64,000 nt of DNA, from positions 1 through 64,000 of the forward strand of contig JANYLA010000074.1 in the NCBI GenBank assembly GCA_025361485.1. The letters run 5' to 3'. The DNA is from Bacteroidales bacterium. Its GTDB lineage: Bacteria; Bacteroidota; Bacteroidia; Bacteroidales; Tenuifilaceae. Made by a program: the position numbers and the translations under genes. The notes beneath the pieces are model-generated. The model did no database searches, was not told the origin of the DNA, and was given only the letters and a program-made list of their open reading frames with translations. Of this stretch, positions 26,169 to 35,324 are shown one piece after another. Position 1 is the stretch's first letter. The number at the start of each line of letters is the position of its first letter.

Positions 26169-26843
26169 TTACTCTTCTCTTTTTGATTCAGAAATGTATC
26201 CCCACTTAACAAGTTCACCTTTATTGCTTATCTGTTTTATTCCACCATCGAAAACTAAGCAGTAGCGATTAGCAACATCAAGAACATTACGATAATCATG
26301 GTCTGTCAATATAATTCCTTTTACTTTTGATGCCTCTTTAATAAGCCCCTTAATTACTTCAATAAGAATTGGTGAAACACCGTTAAAAGGCTCATCGAGT
26401 AACACAAATTTTGAATCAATGCTTAATAGGAGTTTGATCTCCAAATACCGCATTTCACCTCCGGCTAAGTTTGAAACTTTACACTTTCTTAAACCATCTA
26501 ATACTTGGTCTATAAAAAATGATGCAACGAACCTCTTTTCTAAATAAAGTTCAACCACTTTTTCAACCGCTAAATTCTGAGGTAAAAAATTGTTTTGAGG
26601 TAAAAAACTCAAAACATTTCTAGCGTTATATGGCTTATCAAGTACTTCGCCATCAATTCTGATAAATTTTCTATCAGCAGGCAATGTTCCAAAAAGAATC
26701 TTAAGTAAAGTTGACTTTCCCGAACCATTTCTTCCAAGCATACCCAAAATATCGCCTGTTTCGCATTTAAGGTAAATATCGGTAAGCACCGGATTACCGC
26801 CAAATGACTTTAGTACACTATCGATTTCAAGAACGCTAGACAT
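26169..26843 (-). CDS. ABC transporter ATP-binding protein
   Basis: A 224-residue ATPase with Walker A GRNGSGKST, a signature-like LAGGEMRYLEIK and Walker B KFVLLDEPF. The signature differs from LSGGQ, and the D-loop (NGVSP) resembles LptB or branched-chain types. The chosen ATG at 26843 gives an 8-base overlap with the upstream membrane-protein gene; a TTG at 26849 is also in frame. The transported substrate is unknown. Confidence 0.85.
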   Translation of the reverse strand: MSSVLEIDSVLKSFGGNPVLTDIYLKCETGDILGMLGRNGSGKSTLLKILFGTLPADRKFIRIDGEVLDKPYNARNVLSFLPQNNFLPQNLAVEKVVELYLEKRFVASFFIDQVLDGLRKCKVSNLAGGEMRYLEIKLLLSIDSKFVLLDEPFNGVSPILIEVIKGLIKEASKVKGIILTDHDYRNVLDVANRYCLVFDGGIKQISNKGELVKWGYISESKREE

Positions 26844-27126
26844 GAGCAATGATTTTAACTAGAACAAAACTTGTAATTAAATTTAACGCCATACTTACAA
26901 CAATTAAACTCACCTTTGAAATACTGCGGTTGTAGTAAAAGTAATATTCGTTCTTCTTAGAAATCTCTTTATAGAATAGGCTAAGTATAGGGCCTCCGGT
27001 CATCATATAAATAGGTAGCATTGTAAAAAAGAGCGGGAAAATTAACATCGAAAAGGCAATTGAGAAAGACCAATTGATTAGCAATGTACTTCGGTGAAAC
27101 TCCCAGAATAATCTTACTTTTTTCAT
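26836..27126 (-). CDS. Small membrane protein paired with an ABC ATPase
   Basis: A 96-residue protein with two hydrophobic segments (about 18-45 and 73-93) and a basic linker rich in Tyr and Lys. It is not recognised. It overlaps the following ABC ATPase by eight bases, so it is probably the membrane partner or an accessory, though it is too short for a usual permease. Confidence 0.6.
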   Translation of the reverse strand: MKKVRLFWEFHRSTLLINWSFSIAFSMLIFPLFFTMLPIYMMTGGPILSLFYKEISKKNEYYFYYNRSISKVSLIVVSMALNLITSFVLVKIIAHV

Positions 27127-27285
27127 ATTTACTCTAATCTATATTTGCTACTATATCATTACGTTCATTTCCATTTTCATCAATCTATAAGTAAAAGTAA
27201 ACATTTGTAATTAATATCTATCATTGCAAATTACTCATATTTAATATATTAAATAATTTTAACATTTTTATTTGAAAATACTTAC

Positions 27286-27304
27286 TACTATGTATTGCAT
27301 AGTA
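27286..27304. promoter_or_regulatory. Probable PadR operator
   Basis: Perfect 7-base arms TACTATG (27286-27292) and CATAGTA (27298-27304) around TATTG. It directly abuts the -7 box at 27305, so a bound dimer would block transcription. The motif resembles known PadR-family dyads as I recall them, and the operon encodes a PadR protein. Confidence 0.6.
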
Positions 27305-27325
27305 TATATTTGCGTATTATATTTG
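27305..27325 (+). promoter_or_regulatory. Tandem -7 boxes of the PspC-PadR operon
   Basis: TATATTTG occurs twice, at 27305-27312 and 27318-27325, each an exact TAnnTTTG match. Either would place the start 40-60 bases before the ATG at 27372. Confidence 0.5.
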
Positions 27326-27371
27326 CTTCATAATAATACCTTTATAGACTTGGTAATTAATAATTAGAACT

Positions 27372-27938
27372 ATGAAAAAAACGATGACAGTAAGCCTTAG
27401 CGGAAGTATCTTTAATCTTGAAGAAGATGCCTATAATGTGCTTAATGGCTACCTGAAAAGATTAGAGTTCCACTTCGCCAACGAGGAGGGGAAACAAGAA
27501 ATTATATCGGATATTGAAACAAGAATCGCAGAGCATCTGCGCGAAACCATTAAACAAGAAAGTCAGGCGGTTGATATCCATGAGATTAACCGAATCATCA
27601 AAATTATGGGTGAGCCTGGCGAAATAGAAGGAGAAGAAAATATGAAAAACAACATTCAAAACGATTACAGAAGCTATCGCAGATTGTACCGCGATGCTGA
27701 TGACAAAATACTCGGAGGAGTATGCTCTGGCATTGGATACTACTGGAGAATAGAGCCATTAGTGCTAAGACTTCTTTTTGTTTTCACTCTATTCTGGGGA
27801 GGCTTAGGCTTAATCACCTATATAATTCTTTGGATTGCTGTTCCACCCGCCATAACATCATCGCAAAAGCTTGAGATGAAAGGTGAACCGGTTACTGCTG
27901 ATAATCTCGGTAGGTCATATAACGATACAAGAAAATAA
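27372..27938 (+). CDS. PspC-domain membrane protein (short paralog)
   Basis: A 188-residue protein. An N-terminal domain of about 90 residues (KKTMTVSLSGSIFNLEEDAY) is shared with the third gene of the operon; a PspC domain follows (about 100-165) with YRRLYRDADDKILGGVCSGIG and one long hydrophobic helix. PspC proteins take part in envelope stress responses. It is first in a PspC-PadR-PspC operon. Confidence 0.85.
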   Translation: MKKTMTVSLSGSIFNLEEDAYNVLNGYLKRLEFHFANEEGKQEIISDIETRIAEHLRETIKQESQAVDIHEINRIIKIMGEPGEIEGEENMKNNIQNDYRSYRRLYRDADDKILGGVCSGIGYYWRIEPLVLRLLFVFTLFWGGLGLITYIILWIAVPPAITSSQKLEMKGEPVTADNLGRSYNDTRK

Positions 27939-27958
27939 TAAAATTAATAATTATCGAT

Positions 27959-28288
27959 ATGGAACTAGATAATTCAAAAGCTCAAATGAGGAAGGGAGTG
28001 CTCGAACTTTGCATTCTATCAATCCTTTCGAGGGGCGAATCATATACCACTGATCTAATCAATAAGCTGAAAGAGGCAAAGATGATCGTCGTTGAAGGAA
28101 CGTTATACCCTATGCTTACTCGACAAAAAAATGCCGGTTTGCTTAGCTACCGCTGGGAAGAGTCGCCTCAAGGTCCACCCAGAAAGTATTACGCACTTAC
28201 TGATAAAGGTCGCACCTATGTAGCTGAACTCGAAACAAGCTGGAATGAACTTGTTGATACGGTTAAAACCATTAGAACCATACAATAA
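27959..28288 (+). CDS. PadR-family transcriptional regulator
   Basis: A 109-residue winged-helix protein of the short PadR type: MRKGVLELCILSILSRGE at the start, the wing region SPQGPPRKYYALTDKG, and a short C-terminal dimerisation helix. It lies 20 bases after the first PspC gene and 8 before the second. It probably represses its own operon through the dyad at 27286; the inducer is unknown. Confidence 0.9.
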   Translation: MELDNSKAQMRKGVLELCILSILSRGESYTTDLINKLKEAKMIVVEGTLYPMLTRQKNAGLLSYRWEESPQGPPRKYYALTDKGRTYVAELETSWNELVDTVKTIRTIQ

Positions 28289-28296
28289 GCTTCACT

Positions 28297-29871
28297 ATGA
28301 AAAAAACGATTAAAATTAGCCTAGGCGGCTTAACCTACAATATTGACGAGGATGCTTTTTTAATTCTCGAAAACTATATCAACACCCTTAAGCAAAGGCT
28401 TATCAGCGATAAGGAGGGAAAAGATATTGTTCAGGATATCGAAGAAAGAATCTCGGAGCTATTTGCTGAAAAGATGGGCTCAGCTGAATCAATATCCATT
28501 GACCTTGTAAAAGAAGTGCTGGAAATACTCGGAAATCCAGATGAGATTGCATCTGGAGCAGAAAGCAGTAACACATCGGGTAGAAGCTATCCATCACAAA
28601 GAAGGTTATATCGCGATTCTGTCCGCTCCTATATTGCTGGTGTTTGCTCAGGTTTAGCTGAATACTTTGGAACCGATCCAATTGTAATTCGAATAATTTT
28701 TCTGTTCCTACTACTATTTAAAGGTGTTGGATTAATTCTTTACATAATCCTTTGGATTGCAGTACCTAAAGCCATTACACCAAGGCAAAAACTGGAGATG
28801 AAAGGTGAACCAATAAACCTAACAAATATCGAAAAATCCATTCGAGAGAAATCATCCCAAATAAATCAGAATATTAAGAAAAGTGGTCTTAAAGGTTTTC
28901 TTGAGAGCATCGTTTACATCATTGGTCGATGCGCATATTGGTTTATTCAGGTTCTTCTCATTTTCGTTAAGGCAATTGCAATTATAATCGCTGTTACCCT
29001 TATTGTAACAATGCTCATTGCTCTGTTTGCAATAGTTAATGTTATCTTTTTTGGAGGCTTGCTATTCCATGGTGCTTTCCCGATGGTGCAGGGCATTCCC
29101 CTTGGTGAGGTAATTACATCAATTTTTGAGTTTAGCACAAGTATCTGGCTTACAATTCCTATCTTTTTAGTTGTTGCAATCCCCGTTTTTGCACTTCTTT
29201 ACCTTGGAATTAGGATTCTTTTCCACTTTAAAGCTCGCGATAGATTTATAGGTCTAATTGCGGCAACAATGTGGGTTTTTTCTATCGTTGTATTAGCTTT
29301 TGCCATTTACTCTCAGGCAAAGAGTTTTACGGTTCGTAAAAATGTAACTGAAACGATAAGCCTTGAGACAAGTTTCAAACCAGGTGGAACGCTGCATATA
29401 CAGGCAATTGACAAATCCGATAGCCTCTTCTTGCAATCACCTAAGGTTTTTGAAATTGATGAATATACCATAGCAAAGGTGAATGGTAAAACCTTTATTA
29501 CGGGCAGGCCAAGCATAACGATTGAGAAAACCTCGAAGAAATATCCTGAACTTGAAATAATTCGCAAAGCACGAGGATCAAACAAACTTACGGCAGAGCT
29601 AAATGCTAAAAGCATAAAATATAATTACTCCATAAAAGATTCTATACTAAATTTTGATTCTTACTTTACACTTCCGTTAGGTGAAAAATGGAAGCTTCAG
29701 GAGGTGATAATCAATCTTCAAATCCCTGAAAACTATAAAATTTATCTCGATGTCTCAATGGAGGATTTGATGAATGCACATCAGCCAAAATCTGATTACT
29801 GGCCCAATGAGATGATTGAACGGAAGTGGGTTATGAAAGAGAAAGTATTAAAAGAGCTTGAAAAAAAATAA
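28297..29871 (+). CDS. PspC-domain membrane protein (long paralog)
   Basis: A 524-residue protein. The first 165 residues match the short paralog (KKTIKISLGGLTYNIDEDAF, then the PspC segment YRDSVRSYIAGVCSGLAEYFG). Four or five more membrane helices follow (about 200-345), then an extracytoplasmic beta-rich domain (about 355-510) like the adhesin-type DUF seen in such proteins. It probably senses or stabilises the inner membrane together with the short paralog. Confidence 0.85.
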   Translation: MKKTIKISLGGLTYNIDEDAFLILENYINTLKQRLISDKEGKDIVQDIEERISELFAEKMGSAESISIDLVKEVLEILGNPDEIASGAESSNTSGRSYPSQRRLYRDSVRSYIAGVCSGLAEYFGTDPIVIRIIFLFLLLFKGVGLILYIILWIAVPKAITPRQKLEMKGEPINLTNIEKSIREKSSQINQNIKKSGLKGFLESIVYIIGRCAYWFIQVLLIFVKAIAIIIAVTLIVTMLIALFAIVNVIFFGGLLFHGAFPMVQGIPLGEVITSIFEFSTSIWLTIPIFLVVAIPVFALLYLGIRILFHFKARDRFIGLIAATMWVFSIVVLAFAIYSQAKSFTVRKNVTETISLETSFKPGGTLHIQAIDKSDSLFLQSPKVFEIDEYTIAKVNGKTFITGRPSITIEKTSKKYPELEIIRKARGSNKLTAELNAKSIKYNYSIKDSILNFDSYFTLPLGEKWKLQEVIINLQIPENYKIYLDVSMEDLMNAHQPKSDYWPNEMIERKWVMKEKVLKELEKK

Positions 29872-29900
29872 TATTGCTGGTTTAGTGTTTTCTAAAATAA

Positions 29901-29929
29901 GAAACTCTCTTTTTCTGAAAGGGAGTTTC
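29901..29929 (+). terminator. Hairpin after the PspC operon
   Basis: A 12-base stem GAAACTCTCTTT / AAAGGGAGTTTC with one G-U pair and a 5-base loop, 30 bases after the stop. No long T-run follows, so termination is uncertain. Confidence 0.4.
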
Positions 29930-30025
29930 CTGCTTCAAATCAGGCATTAACGAAATAGAAACATACTATTCTAATGAAGTTTTTGATGCATTCGCAATTG
30001 TTTTTTCAGATTTTTTTCTCAAATA

Positions 30026-30056
30026 TTTGCAAGGAGGTAAATTTGTATTATTTTTG
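30026..30056 (+). promoter_or_regulatory. Promoter of tRNA-Gln
   Basis: TTTG at 30026-30029, a 19-base spacer, and TATTTTTG at 30049-30056: an exact Bacteroidota promoter 28 bases before the tRNA. Confidence 0.75.
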
Positions 30057-30084
30057 CCGTGCCTTTTTTAGGGCGATTTGTGAT

Positions 30085-30155
30085 TGACCTATGGTGTAAT
30101 GGTAGCACTTCAGATTTTGGTTCTGTCAGTCTAGGTTCGAATCCTGGTAGGTCAA
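30085..30155 (+). tRNA. tRNA-Gln (anticodon TTG)
   Basis: Seven-base acceptor stem TGACCTA / TAGGTCA, T-arm GGTTCGAATCC, and a 7-base anticodon loop TTTTGGT with anticodon TTG at positions 34-36. The outermost anticodon-stem pair is a T-T mismatch. CCA is not encoded. Confidence 0.93.
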
Positions 30156-30170
30156 CAAAAAAATGCAAAG

Positions 30171-30203
30171 AACCACTTTAATTAAAATTAAAGTGGTTTT
30201 TTG
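30171..30203 (+). terminator. Terminator of tRNA-Gln
   Basis: Perfect 12-base stem AACCACTTTAAT / ATTAAAGTGGTT with loop TAAA, followed by TTTTT. It lies 15 bases after the tRNA and also faces the convergent gene at 30225. Confidence 0.85.
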
Positions 30204-30224
30204 TTTCATATCAACTTTTTGTCC

Positions 30225-30692
30225 TTACAGGTATCTCCTAACCCTTTTGCAGTAACGAACCCACTGCTCCTTAAATTTTGCTAACAGAAACTTTTCCTCG
30301 GCTTTGATAATGAAGTGGTGAATAGTTACAGCTAAAACCAACAATGCAATATTTAGCCAGTGCGGAACATATATACATGAGGCCAAGCCTAGCATGTAAA
30401 CGCTAACGTAAATTGGGTTTCGGCTATACTTATACAACCCATGGGTTTTAAGCGAGGTCTCCTCCTCGGGCAGTCCAACTCGCAGTGATTCGCCTAACTG
30501 AAGAATTGAAGTTACAAAAATAAAAAGGCCAGGAATAAATAGGATTATCAGATTTGCCAGCAAAAGCCAAAAGTTAGGTTCAGGGGTGTTTACATATCCG
30601 CCAAGGAAAGCAAAGGCGAAGTTTCCAACAAAAGCTAACTTCCCAGTGTAAAATACAATTGGATTGATGGTTGTTGTACCGAATATTTTCAT
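30225..30692 (-). CDS. Isoprenylcysteine/phospholipid methyltransferase-like membrane protein
   Basis: A 155-residue protein with four or five helices. The segment HGLYKYSRNPIYVSVYM and the late EEKFLLAKF....YCKRVRRYL are the methyl-donor-binding signatures of the ICMT/PEMT family. Bacterial members methylate unknown lipids or small molecules. It is monocistronic. Confidence 0.8.
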   Translation of the reverse strand: MKIFGTTTINPIVFYTGKLAFVGNFAFAFLGGYVNTPEPNFWLLLANLIILFIPGLFIFVTSILQLGESLRVGLPEEETSLKTHGLYKYSRNPIYVSVYMLGLASCIYVPHWLNIALLVLAVTIHHFIIKAEEKFLLAKFKEQWVRYCKRVRRYL

Positions 30693-30896
30693 TTTTAAAG
30701 TTTTTGATTACGTTGATTTAGCTCAAAGTTAAAGATCATTTACATTGAATGTTGTTCTTTAAGCAAAAAAACTTTCCCGTTCAATATATGGTTAGGTTGC
30801 CGATAGGAGATTTGAAAAAAAGTTGGAAACTCAATCTCTCTTTTGTAGTTTTATAAAACTTATCGTTCAATTTTTCTTATCAAAACTTCATTACAT

Positions 30897-31757
30897 ATGG
30901 TAATTGTTCTTAAAGCTGTTCTTGGGATAATCGCAAGTCTCTTTGGTTTTTTCTACATCAAGGATGTCGTTGCTAACAGAAAAACCTTTTCCGATAAACC
31001 ATTTACAGGGCTTTCGTTTACGGGATTTATCACCAATTTCTTCGACACGCTCGGAATTGGAAGTTTTGCTCAGCAAGCTGCAATATTCAAAATATTCAAA
31101 TTTGTTGATGATCGGCTAATTCCAGGAACAATGAACGTTGGTAATACAATTCCTACCGTTGCTCAGGCCTTTATTTTTATGACCGCCGTAGATGTTGATC
31201 CGCTAACACTAGTATCCGTGTCGACAGCAGCCCCAATTGGAGCAGTAGTGGGAGCCGGAATGGTGGCTAAAATGTCGCGCAAAAAAATACAGTTGGGCAT
31301 GGGTTTCGGGTTAATGGTTGTAGCCCTAATTATATTTGCAGGCCTGCTTAAGCTAATGCCTCTTGGGGGCGAAGCGATAGGACTAACAGGATGGAAACTC
31401 ATGCTGATAATAGCCCTAAGCTTCGTTTTCGGAGCCCTCCAAACCATTGGAATTGGCTTTTATGCTCCTTGCATGGCAATGGTATACGCCCTGGGCATGC
31501 ATCCATTAACAGCATTTCCCATTATGATGACTGCAACGGCAATGCTTATGGCTGCAGGGGGTTTTAGATTCATAAAGGAGAATGCGTATGATCGAAAAAC
31601 GTCAATTGCATTAACAATTGCTGGAGTTGTTGGCGTTTTTTTAGCAGCATATGTAGTTAAATCGCTCCCGTTAAATGTGTTGAAATGGGTGGTTTGTGCC
31701 GTTGTTCTGTATACTTCAATATCGATGTTTAGATCAGCAACGCTAAAGGAGCAATAA
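30897..31757 (+). CDS. TauE/SafE-family permease
   Basis: A 286-residue membrane protein with about eight helices. Repeated halves with GLSFTGFITNFFDTLGIGSF and APIGAVVGAGMVAKM fit the sulfite exporter TauE/SafE family (DUF81). Substrates in this family include sulfite, sulfoacetate and others; none is indicated here. No neighbouring sulfonate genes are present. Confidence 0.82.
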   Translation: MVIVLKAVLGIIASLFGFFYIKDVVANRKTFSDKPFTGLSFTGFITNFFDTLGIGSFAQQAAIFKIFKFVDDRLIPGTMNVGNTIPTVAQAFIFMTAVDVDPLTLVSVSTAAPIGAVVGAGMVAKMSRKKIQLGMGFGLMVVALIIFAGLLKLMPLGGEAIGLTGWKLMLIIALSFVFGALQTIGIGFYAPCMAMVYALGMHPLTAFPIMMTATAMLMAAGGFRFIKENAYDRKTSIALTIAGVVGVFLAAYVVKSLPLNVLKWVVCAVVLYTSISMFRSATLKEQ

Positions 31758-31916
31758 TCATCATCTGAATTGTGTCAACTATAAATCAAACGGCCTTACG
31801 ATAGCGATGGTTTTTACTAAACATTAGCTTTCTTTAATTATTCTATTAGAAAATATTCAGTAATTTCGTAGGTTCAAAATATAATATTTTCATTACCAAC
31901 TAAATATAATTTACCT

Positions 31917-33248
31917 ATGCAAAAAAAGTATTCTTTATTATTTTTCTTTATTCTAACGCTCTCTTCTTTCGCTTCGAAAGCGCAGGAACCTTGGACTTTA
32001 GAGCAGTGCATTAAGTATGCCTTCGACAATAACATTCAGATTAAGCAACAGATGCTGAGTATTAAAAAAAGCGAGGGTACACTATTTCAATCAAAAATGG
32101 GAACCCTGCCAAACCTAAATGCCACAGCAGATCATTCATATGAATTTGGTCGTTTGCTTGGTAAGGATAGCAGCAAATTAGGTTCTCAGTCAAATCAATT
32201 CTCAATTTCATCTTCGGTTAATCTTTTTAATGGTTTACAAACAGTAAATTCGATTAAAAAAAATAAATTTGATCTACTAGCAACACTTAGCGATGTTGAA
32301 AAGGTTAAGAATAATATTGCCTTATCGATTGCATCTGCTTATCTTCAAATATTATATAGCGAAGAGCTGGTTTCTTCATCAAACAGGCAGGTTGAACTAT
32401 CGAAAATGCAAGTTGAAAGAACAAACGTATTAGTAAAAGCAGGAAGTTTGCCAGAGGGAAATTTATTAGAAATAGAAGCACAACTTGCAGGTGATGAACT
32501 ACAGCTAGTTAATGCTCAAAATCAACGTGATTTAGCGTACCTTACTCTGACACAATATCTCGACATCAAATCTCCAGAGGGTTTTAAAATCCAAAAGCCA
32601 AACCTTGATAACTTTGAGACTAAGCTGGTTGACATCTCTCCAAACGGCATTTTCGAATCGGCTCAACAAATAATGCCTCAAATAATTGGTACCGCTTATA
32701 GGGTTTCAAGCTCCGAAAAAAGTCTAAAAATAGCTAAAGGAGGCTATTTTCCTTCATTAAATTTAACTGCAAGTTATGGAACAAGGTATTCTCATTACAT
32801 AAATTATGAGTGGGATAAAAGTGATCCTTTTAATAGCCAATTAAGAAACAAAGCTACTACCTCAATTGGATTTAGATTGTCAATCCCAATATTCAATGGC
32901 TGGAGTATTCGTAACGGCATCACAAATGCAAGAATATCTCTCGATAAATCTAGGCTAGATTTAGAAAACGAAAAAAATATTCTTTACAAGGATATTCAAC
33001 AGGCATACACTGACGCAATTGCTGCGCAAAAGAAGTTAAAAGCGACTCAAAAAAGTTTAAAATCACTCGAAGAAGCATTTAGATACTCGGAACAAAAATT
33101 TACAGTTGGTTTGGTAACTTCGGTTGAGTATACAACAGCCAAAACAAAACTTTCAAAATCTGAAACAGACTTGTTACAGGCCAAATACGAGCTAATTTTT
33201 AAATCAAAAATTTTAGAGTTCTATAAAGGAATTCCTTTAAACTTATAA
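31917..33248 (+). CDS. TolC-family outer membrane efflux protein
   Basis: A 443-residue protein with a signal peptide (about 1-22, ending SKAQ) and two repeated outer-membrane-factor halves, each with long coiled-coil helices. WTLEQCIKYAFDNN is the typical N-terminal start. It forms the trimeric exit duct for an efflux pump. The adaptor gene follows after 21 bases, but no inner membrane pump is present. Confidence 0.88.
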   Translation: MQKKYSLLFFFILTLSSFASKAQEPWTLEQCIKYAFDNNIQIKQQMLSIKKSEGTLFQSKMGTLPNLNATADHSYEFGRLLGKDSSKLGSQSNQFSISSSVNLFNGLQTVNSIKKNKFDLLATLSDVEKVKNNIALSIASAYLQILYSEELVSSSNRQVELSKMQVERTNVLVKAGSLPEGNLLEIEAQLAGDELQLVNAQNQRDLAYLTLTQYLDIKSPEGFKIQKPNLDNFETKLVDISPNGIFESAQQIMPQIIGTAYRVSSSEKSLKIAKGGYFPSLNLTASYGTRYSHYINYEWDKSDPFNSQLRNKATTSIGFRLSIPIFNGWSIRNGITNARISLDKSRLDLENEKNILYKDIQQAYTDAIAAQKKLKATQKSLKSLEEAFRYSEQKFTVGLVTSVEYTTAKTKLSKSETDLLQAKYELIFKSKILEFYKGIPLNL

Positions 33249-33269
33249 TCATAAATAATATTATATCAG

Positions 33270-34583
33270 ATGAAAAAGAAAAATACATTAAAATACTTAC
33301 TAGGAGTTGTTTTAATCCTCATTGTATTAGTCGTTATCGGCAAGAAAGCTGGGTGGTTTGGTAAACCCGAAGTCATTGAAGTATCGGTTGAGAAACCCTT
33401 AAAAAGAACAATAACCGAAAGCATAACCGCTAACGGAAAAATTCAACCCGAAGTAGAAGTAAAGATTAGCCCCGAGGTATCCGGTGAAATCATTGAGCTA
33501 AATATAAAAGAAGGTGACTATGTTGAAAAAGGAGTTGTTCTTTGTAGAATAAAACCTGATACTTACATATCATACAAAGAAAGAGCAATTGCAGCTGTAA
33601 ATTCCTCAAAAGCACGACTAACTCAATCGGAATCACAATTAGCTTTGCAACAACTTGGCTTTAAACGTAGCAAACAACTTTTCGACCAAAAAGCAATCTC
33701 CGAATCGGAGTTTGAATCAGCAAAAACCAACTTTGAGGTTGCTCAGTCCGATGTTAAATCAGCTAAGTTTAACGTGGAAAGTTCTGAAGCATCACTTAAA
33801 GAAGCCGAAGAAAATCTTCGCAAAACGACCATTTACGCACCGATGAGCGGAACAATATCAAAATTAAACATTGAACTTGGCGAACGCGTTGTTGGAACAG
33901 CTCAATTTTCTGGTACAGAAATTCTGCGAATTGCCGATTTAGGTCGAATGGAAACCCGCGTTGATGTTAATGAAAATGACATCGTTCGAGTTAAAATGAA
34001 CGATACCGCCTTCGTTGAGGTTGATGCTTACTTAGATCGTAAGTTTAAGGGAATTGTTACCCAAATAGCCAATTCAGCAAGTGTACAGGGAGCATCAACC
34101 GATCAGGTTACCAGCTTTCAGGTAAGAATACTTCTTCTTGAAAATTCTTATAAAGATTTATTGAAAGGTAAGAACTCAAGCCCATTCCGCCCAGGAATGT
34201 CAACAACAGTTGATATTCGCACTCAAACCAGGCTAAACATATTAACCGTTCCCATTCAGTCGGTTACAACTCGTTCAGACTCGTTGAATAACAATGCAAC
34301 AGTTGGATTATCAGAAGTTAATCAAGCTAATCAGGAAAAAACAACTGCTAAGCCTAGCGAATTAAAGGAAATCGTTTTTATTGCAAAAGGTGATTCTGCA
34401 AAAATGGTGGTGGTTAAAACGGGTATTCAGGATAATACTTACATCGAAATTAAAGAGGGTTTAACAGGAGATGAGGAAATAATTTCTGCTCCTTTTAGCG
34501 CTATTTCAAGAAAGTTAAAAGATGGCAAGCTCATTAAAAAGGTTGCAAAAGACAAACTCTTTAAAGAGGAAAACAAGAAGTAA
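33270..34583 (+). CDS. Periplasmic adaptor (MFP/HlyD/MacA type)
   Basis: A 437-residue membrane fusion protein: one N-terminal helix (about 8-25), a lipoyl/barrel-sandwich hybrid (about 60-100 and 190-220), an alpha-hairpin between them (about 100-185), and a beta-barrel domain. The closest visible type is MacA-like. It would join the TolC protein to an inner membrane transporter encoded elsewhere, since tsaB comes next after a 9-base gap. Confidence 0.87.
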   Translation: MKKKNTLKYLLGVVLILIVLVVIGKKAGWFGKPEVIEVSVEKPLKRTITESITANGKIQPEVEVKISPEVSGEIIELNIKEGDYVEKGVVLCRIKPDTYISYKERAIAAVNSSKARLTQSESQLALQQLGFKRSKQLFDQKAISESEFESAKTNFEVAQSDVKSAKFNVESSEASLKEAEENLRKTTIYAPMSGTISKLNIELGERVVGTAQFSGTEILRIADLGRMETRVDVNENDIVRVKMNDTAFVEVDAYLDRKFKGIVTQIANSASVQGASTDQVTSFQVRILLLENSYKDLLKGKNSSPFRPGMSTTVDIRTQTRLNILTVPIQSVTTRSDSLNNNATVGLSEVNQANQEKTTAKPSELKEIVFIAKGDSAKMVVVKTGIQDNTYIEIKEGLTGDEEIISAPFSAISRKLKDGKLIKKVAKDKLFKEENKK

Positions 34584-34592
34584 CCTTTGGAA

Positions 34593-35309
34593 ATGAGGAA
34601 ATTCCTACTAATTGAATCGGGCACAAATGTATGCTCAGTGGCATTTGCCGTTGATGGAAAAGTTGTAGGCATAAAGGAAAGCAATGATGAAAAAGCACAT
34701 GCCTCACAGCTAACCGTATTTATCGATCAATTAGCGAAAGAAACCGGCATCAATATCCCTGATCTCGAAGCTGTAGTGGTAAGCAAAGGGCCAGGATCAT
34801 ACACAGGATTAAGAATTGGGGTTTCGGCAGCAAAGGGAATATGCTATGCTGCCGAAAAACCGCTAATTTCTATTAGCAGTCTCGATTCTATGGTTTGCGG
34901 CGCAACCTTACTCTATAAATCAATAGTTGAAAAAAATGGAATCGATTTCCTCTGTCCAATGATTGATGCGAGACGCATGGAGGTTTATACCGCATTATAT
35001 GATAAAACACTTCGTAAGATAAAGGATATAGAAGCGCTGATCGTTGATGAATTGACATATAAGAGCAACCTGAACGACAAAAAAATTCTTTTCTTTGGGA
35101 ATGGTGCTGCAAAATGTCGTCAAACAATAAATCATCCCAATGCTTTTTTTGTTGATGATTTCTCGCCCTCAGCACAATTTATGCTCCCATTAGCATTAGT
35201 TGCTTTTGCAAATCAAACCTTCGAAGATGCTGCCTATTTTGAACCTTACTATCTCAAAGATTTTGTTGCAACCGTATCTCAAAAAAACCTGATTCCAGGC
35301 TTGCATTAA
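34593..35309 (+). CDS. tsaB: TsaB, threonylcarbamoyl-adenosine biosynthesis
   Basis: A 238-residue ASKHA-fold protein with the hallmark SKGPGSYTGLRIG (about residues 60-72), paralogous to TsaD and needed with TsaD and TsaE to form t6A37 in tRNAs that read ANN codons. The ATG at 34593 is preferred over a TTG two codons upstream. Confidence 0.92.
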   Translation: MRKFLLIESGTNVCSVAFAVDGKVVGIKESNDEKAHASQLTVFIDQLAKETGINIPDLEAVVVSKGPGSYTGLRIGVSAAKGICYAAEKPLISISSLDSMVCGATLLYKSIVEKNGIDFLCPMIDARRMEVYTALYDKTLRKIKDIEALIVDELTYKSNLNDKKILFFGNGAAKCRQTINHPNAFFVDDFSPSAQFMLPLALVAFANQTFEDAAYFEPYYLKDFVATVSQKNLIPGLH

Positions 35310-35324
35310 CCTATACAAAAACCT

